NCBI RefSeq assembly: GCF_963678635.1
Contig: NC_087062.1
Span: forward strand, 23,290,370 to 23,354,369
Direction of reading: 5' to 3'
Length of the DNA stretch: 64,000 nt
From: Symsagittifera roscoffensis
Taxonomy: Eukaryota > Xenacoelomorpha > Acoela > Convolutidae
Shown here one piece after another: positions 40,625 through 53,700 of the stretch. The position numbers and the translations under genes were made by a program. The notes beneath the pieces were generated by a model. That model saw nothing but the letters and a program-made list of their open reading frames with translations, had not been told where the DNA came from and ran no database searches. Within the stretch, counting starts at the first letter, position 1; the number at the start of each line of letters is the position of its first letter.

Positions 40625-43600
40625 TTATTTGTTGTCATTTTGAGGTAAGGGAACTGTGGTTACGGGCACATTCTTGATTTCACTGAGCTTCGACGATGGT
40701 CTCTTCAAAATTGATTTCTGCCCCTTCGCCGGCGGATCATTTTCTGCTTTACCTATTCAAAAATAAAGTTGAAGTGACTCCTTAGTACATCGTTTCAGTT
40801 CTTGAGTAACTGGTCCTTGAGCAGTTTGTATGCAGCACTTACTTTTGGTCGCTTTCATGACCTGGCTTGACCCCTGCCCCTCGCCTTCCGCGTCTTGGGC
40901 AACGACTATCTTTTCAACTTGCCCACTTTCAGTCACCACCATCGAAGAATGAACCTGTTAAAAGAAAACAAAATTCTGACTTTGAATTTCAAAAAGTCCG
41001 ATTTTTTCTGTTTTCTTGCGTTCGTTGACTCTTTTCCAACTGTTTGTTGGTTATTTTTGAAAGCTTAATTTTGCTTTTTCTTCCTTTATTTTTTTCTCTT
41101 TTCGAGCTGCTCCTTGCCCTTTTAATTTTTCACAAACGAACTAGCGAGCGTCGTGAAATAGTACGACTCTGCTTTTTAAAATCGCAAATAAAAGTGCTTA
41201 ATTAGTGACACTTGCTATAATCACGATCGCAGGGAGAATCAAATGGCAATTTCCTTCAAAAATCTGGAAGTCTAAGAATTGAACAATGATGATCTCGAAT
41301 CTCAATACAGAGGCAAACACAAGCGAGAAACCGACAAAAGGCATGCCTATAAATTGAAATAAGAAAAATAGAGAAATCAGTCACGAATTAGTAAAAATTT
41401 CGATATATTCCGGGTTCGAACATGTGACCTCGAGGTTGAAACTTCGAAAAATTGCCAGGGCCATTGCAACTTCAGTAACACTAAAACACCCATGAAGCAG
41501 CTTTAGATGCTAAAAAAGCCAATAATACAGATCGTGATTATGGTAAAAGCGTCACTATAAATAAATAAAGAAAGTAAAGGCAAAAATAGGCTTTCAAAAA
41601 TAAAAAAAAGTTAGCCAACAGACAGTTGAAAAAGAGTCAATGAATGCGAGGATACACAAAAGAAAAACTGATTTATTGTTTTTTTTTAAACTTCACTTTT
41701 CCAATTTCAAAGCAAAAAAATATATGGCCCTCGAGCTCTCCGAACTTCAAGAACTATCAATGACTGACAATTTTTTTGATATCATTAACTCAATGTGAGA
41801 AAACTGGATCAATTTGAAAATTTTTTGTTCCGATGGGAAATCTGAAACCTGAATTCCACTTTCGAAACTAGAAATCGATCAGGTTTTTCGTAACGTTTAC
41901 ACTTTTCTGTTCGATAGTGGAGTTTGAATTGCTTTAAGCAAACGAAATGAACTAAAATTACAAAGAAATCAAAAGTCAAACTGCAAAAAAAATCGAAATG
42001 GAGCGTGAACAATTTTTAAGCTTTTCTTGATCGGCCGAACTTCAAGGAGTTTTAACTCCTAAAAACTTATCATCTGCTGGAACCAAACCGCCATCGTGCA
42101 GATAACACGCCTTAAGTACTTTCATCGACGCCGTGAGCACTTGAAATTGAAAAACATTAGTCACAAATAAAGCGTACGGGACATATGCAATTAAATTGCC
42201 AACGCTTCGCAAAAAAAGGCCACCAAAATTACCACTAGTTTAAAAAAAAACGAGCAAAGTCAAAAGAACATGAAAATGGCATCGATTGAAAGAAAATTTC
42301 ATAAAAGGTAAGAAAGCTGAAAATACTCTAGCTGCAAATCAACAAGACTTAAAACTATTAAAAAATCCCTCACCCTAACAAAAAAAACACTTTATTCGCT
42401 TGTCAAATGGAACAATTAGAGACGATTAAGCAGACATAATACAGACCCAAACCGATCTAGTCGAAAAAAGAGGAGAATGAAAAAAGCCGAAAAAATTTTA
42501 CTTAAAAATTATCAAGTCCCCCTCAACTTCAAAACGCACACACACAAACTGTTTTCGCTCGTGGAACTACGCAAAAAAATAAGGTTGCCAAGACGCTATA
42601 ATTTATGCCTAAGCCTATCCAGTCAACAAAAAAAAACAAATGAACTCAACAAACTGAGTTGATAAAACAAAAACAAACAGCATGAAAAAACAAATTTCGA
42701 ATAGGTCAGGCATTGTAAAAGGTAACAAGCACAAAATATTTCGGTTAATTGATACTACCCTATTATTTGAGGTTGCGCGCAATAACTATATACGAACAAA
42801 AAAGCCGAATTTTTTTTTTAAATAAAAAAAATTCCGAAAACTGTTAACTAAATTCCGTGTTTAATTTGTTGATTTTATTAGGGAAGGCTTGAGAGGGCGA
42901 TTTAGATTTTTCAAAATTTACCATTTTACCATTCTTTGAAAATGTTCACAGAATGGTCAAATGGTAAATTCTATAACAGCTGAATTAATAGTATGGTTGG
43001 AGTGTATGAACTACATATATGTACCGTTTTTGAACGTTGTACCTTGAATGAACCTTGGATGAGTTGTTAATTAAATTTTATCTATCCAAAATACAATTCA
43101 GTAATTTTTCGTCACCGAGGTCGGTCGGCTTTATTTCCGTCGGCTGATTTTCCTCATGTTTTTTTATTTAAACTGATTAGTTTCAAAGTTTTAGTACCAT
43201 GTTGCAATACCCTTGCTTATCGCAATGGTAAATACGCTAAGCAAACGATGTCCACGCGAACTTTGTATGTCAAAAATGGAAAGCATGAAGCCAGATTTAA
43301 AATGAATTATTCAATTGAAAAAATGAGAGTAGGAAAAAAGAGATATTTAGTAGGTACAATTCTGAAATGCAAGTTTTACACAGAGGCGAAGCTGAGCTTT
43401 GCACCGCTTGCAATTTTAAAAAGACTCGATTAAAATCGATTAAAAAAACAAGGAAAAAATCAAAAATTTGAAAAAAACTAAATTAATCAAAATGAATAAA
43501 GTTTGTTTTGGAACAAAAATGTTACAATTTATACACAGAGGCGAAGCAGTGCTTCGCGCCACTTGCGATACACAATAGAGCTCCAAAAATTAAAAGATTA

Positions 43601-46600
43601 TGTGTCTTGAACAAAAATTGAAAAACATGAATGAATTTTGTTGAAGAGACTGTAGGCTCAAATATCAGAAAAAATTCTTTGCAAATGTTATAGAGGTTAC
43701 CATTACCTCCAAAACAAAAGAAGGATTTGGGCCTAACGTTTCGGTCAAAAAATTAGAAATTATAACTCCGAAATGTATTCAAAAACTGTTCATTAAATCT
43801 TGCAACCAAGCAATCTTCATATGCAATACGAACAATCGGGGGGTAATGGACCTATCCGCTATAGTGTAAAATGAAAATGAAAAAAAAACCAAAAAGGCCA
43901 AAATGAAAAAAAATTTTCAAACACATGAATGCAAAAATTACAAACTATTTCCACGAAAAAGAACTTGCAGAAAGTCTGAAAAAACTCTGAAAGCCTATAC
44001 AAATAACGCAATTATATCAAGAATTATCAGTTATGAAAATTATACGCAACGAAAAGAGCTAGATCACAACACAAAACAATAACATTTAAAAACACCAAAA
44101 AAGGAAACAAACAAATATATTCAAAAGTTTCAGCCAGAAAAAACCCCACGCTTAAATCTCGTGGAGAACTTGCCGCAACATTCGATCATGAATCAAATTT
44201 GCAAAAAAAAAATCTGGAAATTTACCATTTTTTGAATTTTTTTGACAAATTGAAACAATAAGTTGAATCATCAACTTGAATCAATTTCAAACAAAACTGC
44301 TTAAACCTAAGACACCTAACTGATTAAATTTCAAAATAGTTTCACGCATTTTTAGAGCAAAAAAATCAAAATAACGCATCCAAAAAATAAAACTGAAAAT
44401 TTATGTGTTCTAGCAGTAAAACTAAAAAAAGTTGTATTTCTAAAAAAAAAATTTGGCGCCCATAAAAAGCAGAAAAACATGAATTATACTTACCATCTTG
44501 AAAATGACGAAAAAAATAACAGAAATCTACCAAAAAAACTTACAGAATTAATTAACCGGCCGACAAAAATTGGGTCGAAATCAATAAGGCCGACAAAATA
44601 TCAATTTACATCTAGAATTTTGTTTTCAGATGTAAAACAATTATTTTTTTAGTCGCTTAAGCCAGATTTTGAATTACAGCTTTTAGACTTAGAATTGCAT
44701 CTTGAGTAGAATAGAGATACATTTGGAGATCAAACTTCAGTCATCCTGTGGACAAAACTGTTTACCAGGAAAAAAGTTTAGTACCCGATTGCAATACCCT
44801 TGCTTATCGCAAGGGTAGATAGTGTAAATTGGCATCAAATGAAATGTTACAAAGTTGCAATAAAGCAGAAAAAACATTAGCAGAAACCCTTTAAGCCAAA
44901 AGAAAAATTCAAGACTTAAAAAAACCTCAACCTCAAAACACACACAGACACAAAAACTTTATTTTTAGGTCAATTTGAACAATAGGAAGCTATTGAGCCG
45001 ATATAGTATAGGCCGAGACATACTACGCCGAATAAAAAAAAGAAAAAAAATCAAACAAACTTAAGAGTAATAAAAAGTTATTAGGCCCCAAATCCAAACA
45101 CACACAAAAATTTTTCGTGTGTCAAACGGCGCATAAAAAGACCACTAAACCGATATAATTTCGGCCAAAATCTTTGAGCCAAAAAAAATAGAAAATAAAA
45201 AAAGGCGAAGAAAAAATTCAAAAAATTCAAGACTAATAAAAGGTTATTAAGTCGCCCTCGCCATCAAAATACACACACGCACAAATAAAAAAAAATTTCG
45301 CTCGACGGAAGACGCATTATGAGACCATTAAACCGATATAAAATAGGACTAAACCTATCAAGCAGAAAAAAGGAAACTTAAAAAATCTGAAGAAAAAATT
45401 TGAAAAAATGTAAGACTAATTATTTGTTATTAAGTCCCCCTCACCTTCAAAAAACATACACGCAAAAAAAAATCTGCTTGTCAAACCATCTAGCACAATA
45501 TGAGGCCACTAATCCGATATAATATAGGTCGAAATCTATCATGACGAAAAAAAATGAAAAACTAAAAAAAATTAACAAATAAAGTTGAACAAATTACAAC
45601 CAAAAAGAAATCCAAAAGAACAGATTATTTTAAATGCTAATTTGCACCTTACCGGTGCATGGTAGCAATTTAGTGGCGGTAAATTTAATGGTTGCTAAAA
45701 GAGGCTCCCAGGAAAAAAGTCCAGATGAAAAGAGAGAGTCCTGTGAACAAAGTTATTTACGAGAACAAAAAAGTCTAGTACCCAATTCCAATACCCTTGC
45801 TGCCTCAAAGGTGCCCAAAAAGTGCATCAATATTTGCAACTTGGGTTGATGAAAAAAGAATAACCGCATTTTTACACTACGCTCGCTAAAGCTCATGAGT
45901 GTAAAACCACAGATGCGAAGCTGCACTTTCGCAAATTCGAGCAACAAATCGGCAGCAATTTGTGAGCTTAAAAATGCACAAAAACTAAGTTTTGTATTAG
46001 GGCATTTTGGAATATAATAAATTAGAGGCGATCACACTAACTTTGCATGTAAAAAAACTATCATTTATTCAGCCAAATTGCGTATAAAACATGGATTTCA
46101 AAATTCTCGCGAATTATATTGACTTATAATGACTTATATTGCAAAGGGCTTTTTTTCTGTTCAATTGATGAATTAAAACGCAATCTTATTATTAATCAAA
46201 TGTCAAAGCGACCTATTTGCGACTTAGGTTGAAAAAAAAATGTTGCAACGCACTATCACACTACGCCACGCCTTTGTAAAAATTCATTATCAACACTCAT
46301 TACTAATACATTAGATCAATCTTAACAAAATCCCTAGAATTGGCATCCAACCTTATTCACAGTGAGGTCGTTCAAATTTGGTGCTTCCACGCTAGACATT
46401 CGTCTCTGCTTCTGCTTGTCAATGTACCTAAAGCAAAAATTCATTTTAAAACGCCCAAAATGGACCACTATATTTCAAATTTAGCAAAACAAATTTGTCT
46501 TTTTTGATAGCTTTGAAAAAAGGACAGCTTTTCATTATGCTCTATTCTCTGGAAAGAAATAGTCCAAAACGACACTCCAAAGTCATCGAGCCCAGAAAAC

Positions 46601-47749
46601 TAACCTCTAATACATATTTTCTAACTTTCAAATAAGAAATCTTTCTAATTCGAGGCTCAGAAAATTATCAAATCTGTTTTTACCAAAACAGAATTTTTAA
46701 ATCTCCCAGCCAACTTGACCTTCAATCACCTTTCTTTGTTCACGCGCAAACTATCTCGTCCCGCCGATGACCTCGTCGACAATCTTGCTTCACCTTCAAC
46801 TGAAGAAACCTCCAAATTGTCGTCATCCTCTTCTTCGGCACCACTCAAATGAGCATCTCCATGTTTGGATACGGCACCAACAGCAGCTGCCGATTCCTCG
46901 TCGTCGTCCGACGAGATCGGCACATGATACCCGAAACCATGACCGACTCCGTTCGGATTTTTGTACCGATCACTTTTTACGTAGTCAGCTGCTGTCTCGT
47001 AGTTGACATTCGAAGCTGCATTTCTGAAAAATTACAAAAAAATGAACCCGGAAATCTCTACTGCACATTTAAGGGTAGGTTTCGAGTAAATGAAAAATAA
47101 TTGAAACAAAACAAAAGAAATAGCTTGTAACTTGTTTTAGTGTATGATTTAACAGAATATAAAAACGAAAAACAATAATATACACCCACTCTTTTGCTCG
47201 ATTGTTGACCTGTTGCAGTAAAGTGATGCCATTCTTTTCACATTCTTCTATTTCACTCAGATATTTAATCACACAAAGTCCTTGCGCTGGTGGTCCTAAA
47301 AATAAAATAGGAGATAGTCTCAAAAAATTACATCTACATCCTTTTTAATTGAAAATGATGGGAAAATTTTCCAGAAATAATATTTCACGGCCCCTTTGCT
47401 ACCTCGCTGAAGAGTTTTTCCTTTCATTGGTCCAAAATTATGAAATGTATGTCAAAATGTATGTTAAACTTTCAAAAATTCTGATGAGAGCGAAAGATGT
47501 ACTAAAACCTTTTTAATCATTATTCACTTTCTGAAGGTTAACGCTTGAAAACATTTTAGTGTCGAGAAGAAAACAGCTGGGCGCCTTTTGGAAACTTGAT
47601 TTACTTTTGCCAAGTCATTTTTACCTGACATGGGTTTTCCATCCACCAAAATAGGCTCAAGGGCATCAGACGACACTTTGACGTTCACAGTTTTGTTCAG
47701 CCAGTCTTCGTATTCTTCAAACAACTCCTCTACCTTGAACAAAATGTCA
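40625..47749 (-). CDS. Myosin tail exons, charged, with SILK-type motif
   Basis: Exons 47625-47749, 47190-47295, 46730-47023, 46352-46427, 40843-40954 and 40625-40752. The tail begins [12 protein letters not shown] and [20 protein letters not shown], then a Tyr/Asp segment ([17 protein letters not shown]), an acidic run ([19 protein letters not shown]), a basic Ser patch ([13 protein letters not shown]), a Gly/Gln/Val segment, and ends [18 protein letters not shown] do not recognise a named tail domain, such as MyTH4, FERM, RhoGAP or kinase. The SILK sequence fits the [GS]IL[KR] docking motif for protein phosphatase 1. The last two exons are 5.4 kb from the rest; they join in phase, but weak donor GTTGGA (46351-46350) leaves some doubt that they belong to this gene. 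Confidence 0.7.
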
Positions 47750-50700
47750 CTGACATGCAAGCCGCTCCCAGTTAGCAGTAAAAACAAAAATGAAATGAAT
47801 TTCATGTCCTGCAATTCCATAAAATTCAATAGATTGTAGCAAAAGTTCGGTCTACACGTCAACTGAAATCTCGTCAAATTTTCCTCAAGATAAAAACGGA
47901 CCATGAAAATTTGAAAAGCACCAAAATTTATTTCAAGCAATGAACTGCCAAAAAAGTAGCTAATAAACAGCAAATTTTTATCAGTGAACCAAAAATTTCC
48001 TTATCGCAACATGTTAACCAAACAACCCCCTCCCTCGGCCATTTTCAACCAACCTCATCATCATAACTAAGTGCCTTGCCTGTATCATGAAGTACAGCTG
48101 CTGGTTCTCCTGGTGAGAATGGATGCACCTCAGTTTGTCATACAGAGCCCGAACTCGCCATGCCCTGACGTATGTCTGGAGGATGATGACTGCTTTCAGT
48201 TTGGCCAGTTTGCCCCACTTGAAACTCCAGCTAGCGTCACTCAGCTTCCGTCTCACCAGATATCCCCTCCATGCTGAATACACAATCAGATAAAGATATT
48301 TCTTCATTTTCATTTCGGAAACCCTAAATCATTGACTGAAAAAGATGCAGCATATGCGGCGGACAAAGACCTTTAAAAGCATATTCTACAAAAAAGGCAG
48401 TTATCAAACTGATGACAAAAAAAACTTATCGGATCAGACAATAAATAAATTGTCATACATGATTGTATCATGAGAGTGGCTTCTTTCCTTGCTCCCAACT
48501 GAGGTAACACCTCTCTCCTCACAAGGTAACCTCGGACAGCTGAAAAGGTTTAAAAAACTTATCGACATAGTACAGAAATTTTGTTGAAATCCATTTCACG
48601 TCACATAAAAAAAATCCGTTCCAAAAAAAAACATTCAAATATTCAACTAGTCGACAAAAAATGGCACAATAGAAGAGAAACTTCTAGTTGTTTTTGGCTT
48701 TCTAGTTGTTTTTTGCTTTCATTTGAAACCTGTCACCTTTCTGAATGACGACCGCACTCTTCTTTCTCTTCTCATTGAGGAGTCGGCGTCTCCTGCGGAT
48801 GATGAGTCCCCTCGCATATCTCTGCAGAGTCACTGCGAACCTGATCACCCGACTCAACTCATGATCCAGTTTCTCCTGATGAGCGTAACTCAGAAACACC
48901 TGGGAAAATGAAAGACTTTAACCAATCAACTTAAGTCAAATTATTGGTTTTCATCCATAAATCGATCGCACAAGCTTCTGAAACCAATTTGACTATCGTA
49001 GAAGAAACATTTTTGCTCCGTAACAAAATGATTATAACCTTTAAATAAATTTCAAAAAAGTCATAAGCAACCAGGATAGCCGGTTGCTGTGCAAAAAGCA
49101 CAGAATGTACCGACCATATTCTTAAAAAACACCGAAAAACGTTTTCTTCAAATTAATTTCAATTCTTTTTTGTGCGTGGTGTGATCAAATGATCAGAACA
49201 GAAGGCTAAATTTTATTCATTTCTAATTTTCAAAAAAAGTCATATTGGAAAATAGTTTTATAATGAAAAATCACTAACGATAAAAAACATAAAAATGAAA
49301 AAAAATTTCTATTTTTTTTTGCATATTTTTATCGAAATTTTGAAGTTTTTATTCACAAGATGGCGATAAAACAACTTAGAATTTATATTTTACTAGAATT
49401 TTCAGGGCTTGAATAAAAATCCATGGCTTGTTCACTAGTAATTTGAGACTATCCTTCTAGATACTCGCTCAAATTAAAACCAACAATTTCAAATAGGTTT
49501 TTCTCGACATTGAGAAACTTTTCAAGTCGTTCGAGTCACAATAGAAAGAACTTCATTATGGTTTATCATTCAACTCAGTCCGAAAATTTGTGTGAAATCT
49601 GATTTTCGTGAAAAAAAAATCAAACTAAAATAAAAACGAATACAAAGTTCCTCCTCTTTTTCAATGGTCGGAAAAAAAGAGAAAAAATTCCGTCATCAAA
49701 AAACAACAAAAAACAAACCCAATTTGAAAGATGTCTTTTTAAATCATATTCGTAAATTCGTTGAGTAAATTGAACCACAATATTACAGAATTTTTAGACG
49801 TTTTTGACTATAAGCTCCTTGCGATAAGCAGTTGTTGTTGTTGTTGCTGTTGTTTTAGTCCCACGAGGGCGCGTCGACATGCTCAAATCAAGCCCCAGAA
49901 GCCATGTGGGGCAAACGCCATGTTGATTTTGGGCTTTGAGTAGAAATTTGGTTAGGATGGGATGGATTGAAAGGTTGAAAAAAAATGACAGTTGGGCTTA
50001 AAACCGACAGTGGGCGGTACTAGTCTGAATATTTGATATCTTTGTTTGGTTTCGGTAGGAGTACAATGTAGGGAAACTTGTAAGGAGGAAGAGAAATATT
50101 TATATAAATTATTCAAAATGCTATTGCTATTGGTCCGATATCTTAAGGATGGACTGTGCATAGACCACCCGGTCTAATGCGTTTGAGGACTATGTCGCTT
50201 TGTTATTCTCAGTTTAATTTAGGAATAAAAATTAGTTAGCCTTCGAGACTAAGTTTAAAAATTTTTGATCGTAATTGCTTTTTGAGCTATATAAGTTGTG
50301 TGGGTTGTACGTTAAAATAATTGCACGTTAAAAGAAATTGCATTGTCTAGCGGTCTTGAAAATGTTGTGATTGAAGTTAATTGGAAAAGTTCCTACCACA
50401 AACTTGCTGCCATTTATTGACCAGACCACTTTCTAGAGCTTACAGGACAGTTTGGAGTGATTAAAAAAATTGGAATAATTCTCGCTATTTATTTTCTTTG
50501 TCTTCAAACGTTTTGGACAGTATCTCTTGGTTTACAACATTTAAAAAAGTGGGATCGGTTGAAAAATCTGATTCGATTTATTTGTTGAGCAAATTTCTTT
50601 TTATCGAGGGCTGGAATAAAGAAACAATGCCGACCACCGGAAGTATGTGACGAGCTACAGCAAGTATCGTGTGTGTCACGAAATGTCCATTCTTGGGCGT

Positions 50701-53700
50701 TTACATCGAGCGGCAAGGGTTCCTTTGCTCAAACCTCCTCAACTTCATTGGTAACAATTTTTTCTGACTGCCTTTTTGAAAATAAAAATTTGCGGGGAAC
50801 GAACGGTATACATATTCTGCCATTGGGAGGCTAATCAACAAGCGGAGATGGTCGGAGCCTAGCTTCAGAAGTGTTTGCATTGAAATATTTTTTAAAAAAA
50901 TAGACGGCAAGCCAAAGGAAAGATTTGGCAATGCTGACGTTTTACTATCGTATAAGAGCTTATTTTGATGATAGTGTTTTAGCGCTGTAAAAATACATTC
51001 GATTATTTCGGCTCTGAGTCTGGCCCCACATTGGTCTTCGGGGACTTTGGAGTACCAAAGAGGGGAGTTAGCATTAGCGTCAGCGAGGGCGATAATGTTT
51101 TCACCAGAGCTTCAGAGGAGGCTATACAATCTTTGGTGCAGCTAGAGCGAGGAAGGATGTACAAACTTTTTATACAAATATTTTGGTGATTGACCTTTAC
51201 TTGAACGCATTGCGCCTCCAAATTACCGTCCTCGCTATTTCTAGTTCCTTGTATAGAAGGGAATGACGATTGGCAGTAAGGAGTTCGTCTACCTCCCTCT
51301 CGAGTACGCGCCTTTCTAATAATTTGGGCCCAGCGAGGAAAAGCGATTTTTTAGATTCAACTATGTTTCTTGAAAAAACGCAAAATAATGCTGCAATTTC
51401 GGTTGCTTTCACAGTGATACCATTACAATTTAATAGAAGAATCTTCAGAAGCGTGGTAGAGAAGGGGTTTTCTTGGTTCTATGACCAAGTTGAGGGGTTC
51501 GTTACAGTAGGCGGGTTTGAGTCATGACGCAAATTATGAGTTTGATTGGTTACAAGGCGAGGTGCGACTTAGTTGGGAATTAGTTGTTGAAGTGATATTT
51601 GTTATGGGATCGCAAATAAGATCAGTGTAAGGCAGTAAACAGTTAGATAAACTAGTCGAAATGGTGACAAGAATAACCAATTGTGGGCAAGCAGTAAAAA
51701 AAGTTCCGACCACAGTTATCTAAGTTACGTTAATAATCAAATTAGTTTTTTTTCAAACTAATTAACATATTTTTAACCATTTTTGTAGGTGATGAGAGGA
51801 GTTCGTTCTGAAAAAAGTCTGCCTAAATGAAATGGTTGTTGCTTAAGTCAAAATTAATCGCAGTAGAGTTATATAGCAATACACTACCTCAATCTGAAAA
51901 CAATTTCAAACCAATTTCCTTGAGAATGAGACCACTTTTTAAAATTGTATTTTTTAAAATTGTAATTCGAATTGCAACCAATGGGTTTTTTCAAGAAATC
52001 ACACTTCACCCCTAGGGGCTGTTGTTGAGGGACCTATAGTTCGGCGAAAAAAACTACCATATGCCGAAGTTACTTCCTTTCACCTCGTTACGTGGAGCAA
52101 ACAATGACTGTTGCTCTGAAAAATGGGTGCACCTTAGTCTTTCCGATTCTGTATCCGCCGGATTGGAGTGACTTCTCCAGGATCTCTCTGGCAATCTCTG
52201 CAGTGGACTCCAGCTGGTCAGTGGCTCCAAACAGGAGTATCTTGTACTTCTCAATGAACTCGGAGAAAGTGGGTCTGTACGAGAAACCCCCTTGACGTAT
52301 CTTACAAACCTTAACACAAATAATTTCTTTTGTCAACAAGAAAAACTATAAGCATCTTTGGAGATATTTTTTTTGCCAGAAGCTAGAACAGTGTTGACTT
52401 ACATAAAGTATTGTTTCTCAAAAGCATGTCAAACAGTAGAGCTTCTATTCTTCGTTAAAAAATACTGACCTCCACAATACCAGAGTAGCGAAGTTGACTC
52501 ATCATTTTGTCCTTGTCGATTCTGTGGGGCACCTTGTCATTATTTGGCTTAATGCATCTGAAAAAGAGGAGTAAAAAACTACTCATTTCTTCGTTTTATG
52601 CTGGAATGTTAACTCAAACGATTATTTCGAATGAAATGAAACTGTATCAGCGAGAAGCTGGACTTCAATGGTATATTCACAGTACAATTAAAATTTGCAG
52701 GTCAATTAAGAAATTTACGCGATGAAATGAGCATCCATAGAAGTCAACAGTTGAGTCAGCTCCATCAGTGAGTACTAAAACAGAAAGAACAAACTTTGTT
52801 TTCTGATCAATGCAACAAAAAAAAACAATAAATAGTAGCCTAGAAGACTGACCCTAAAAGAGGCAGATGTCGATTGTTGATTGGCCCTCTGACTTAGAGC
52901 GAAGTTGGTTCCAACTGGCTTCGTCTTGAACATTGCAGAAGTGTCAACCTAAATCAAACCACTCAAAAATAGACACTTTATTTATTTTTATTCTATTTAT
53001 TTATTCATCATGAGCAATCTAACATTCGATAACAAAATTTACAATTTGCAGTTTAGCTCATGATAGGACAGCCAGAAATTTTGATGGTAGGAATACGAAA
53101 ATTTGCATAATGTAACGAAAAAAAAAAGATTCTTACTTTCTTGAAATGAGTGTTGGCAGCTGGGACATTAGGCGGCCTCACTTTAGGTTTTCCACTTTCC
53201 CGAACGTTCACGAAGTGTCCTAAAGAACAAGAATGGATAAAGCATTTTTTCTACTTCGAACTTAATACTGGTTGCCGACTTGTACTTTGAACAAATTGTT
53301 GAACAAAGGAAGAAACTGTCAAACGTATTAGCAGTTCGGCCGACTCACCTGTGCGTGATATGGGCTGGGAGAAGAGACTCTTCACCAGCGGATTGTCACT
53401 CTCCCTCAACACTTCGATGACGTCAGCAGACAGTCTGTCTCTGTTCTTGTGCAGCAGCTGTCCTGCATCATACGCCACCTGAAAACATAATCAGGGTAAT
53501 ATTTTCATTCAATTGAGCTTGAGGTTCCCCAAAAAAAACATTTGAACTATTTTTCTTGTTTTCTTTTTAAAATATCTGTGATGTTTATAATCTTCTAATC
53601 AAGTCATATATACAACTTATTTTCTATACAACTTATTGTCTCGGTTAGGGTTGCGAACATCAATTAAGGTACTGAATATCAAGAAATCTCGACATGAGAT

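Larger units (their letters stand above)
40955..46351. other. 5.4-kb myosin tail intron, packed with repeats
   Basis: No exon recognised. It holds a head-only copy of the ~200-bp repeat (40965-41053), a SINE-like copy (41290-41480), another ~200-bp copy (41609-41815), two minisatellite blocks (42350-42650, 44920-45560), hairpin-core repeats (43386-43402, 43541-43557), a ~0.9-kb repeat (43900-44840) and several short copies of a TACCCTTGC/GCAAGGGTA hairpin repeat. Confidence 0.6.

Noticed and set aside
43248-43433. 61-codon plus-strand ORF in the myosin tail intron
   Set aside because: Runs into a repeat hairpin core and lacks any family resemblance.
46767-47100. Plus-strand frames of 79-83 codons
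   Set aside because: Shadows of the minus-strand myosin tail exon 46730-47023.
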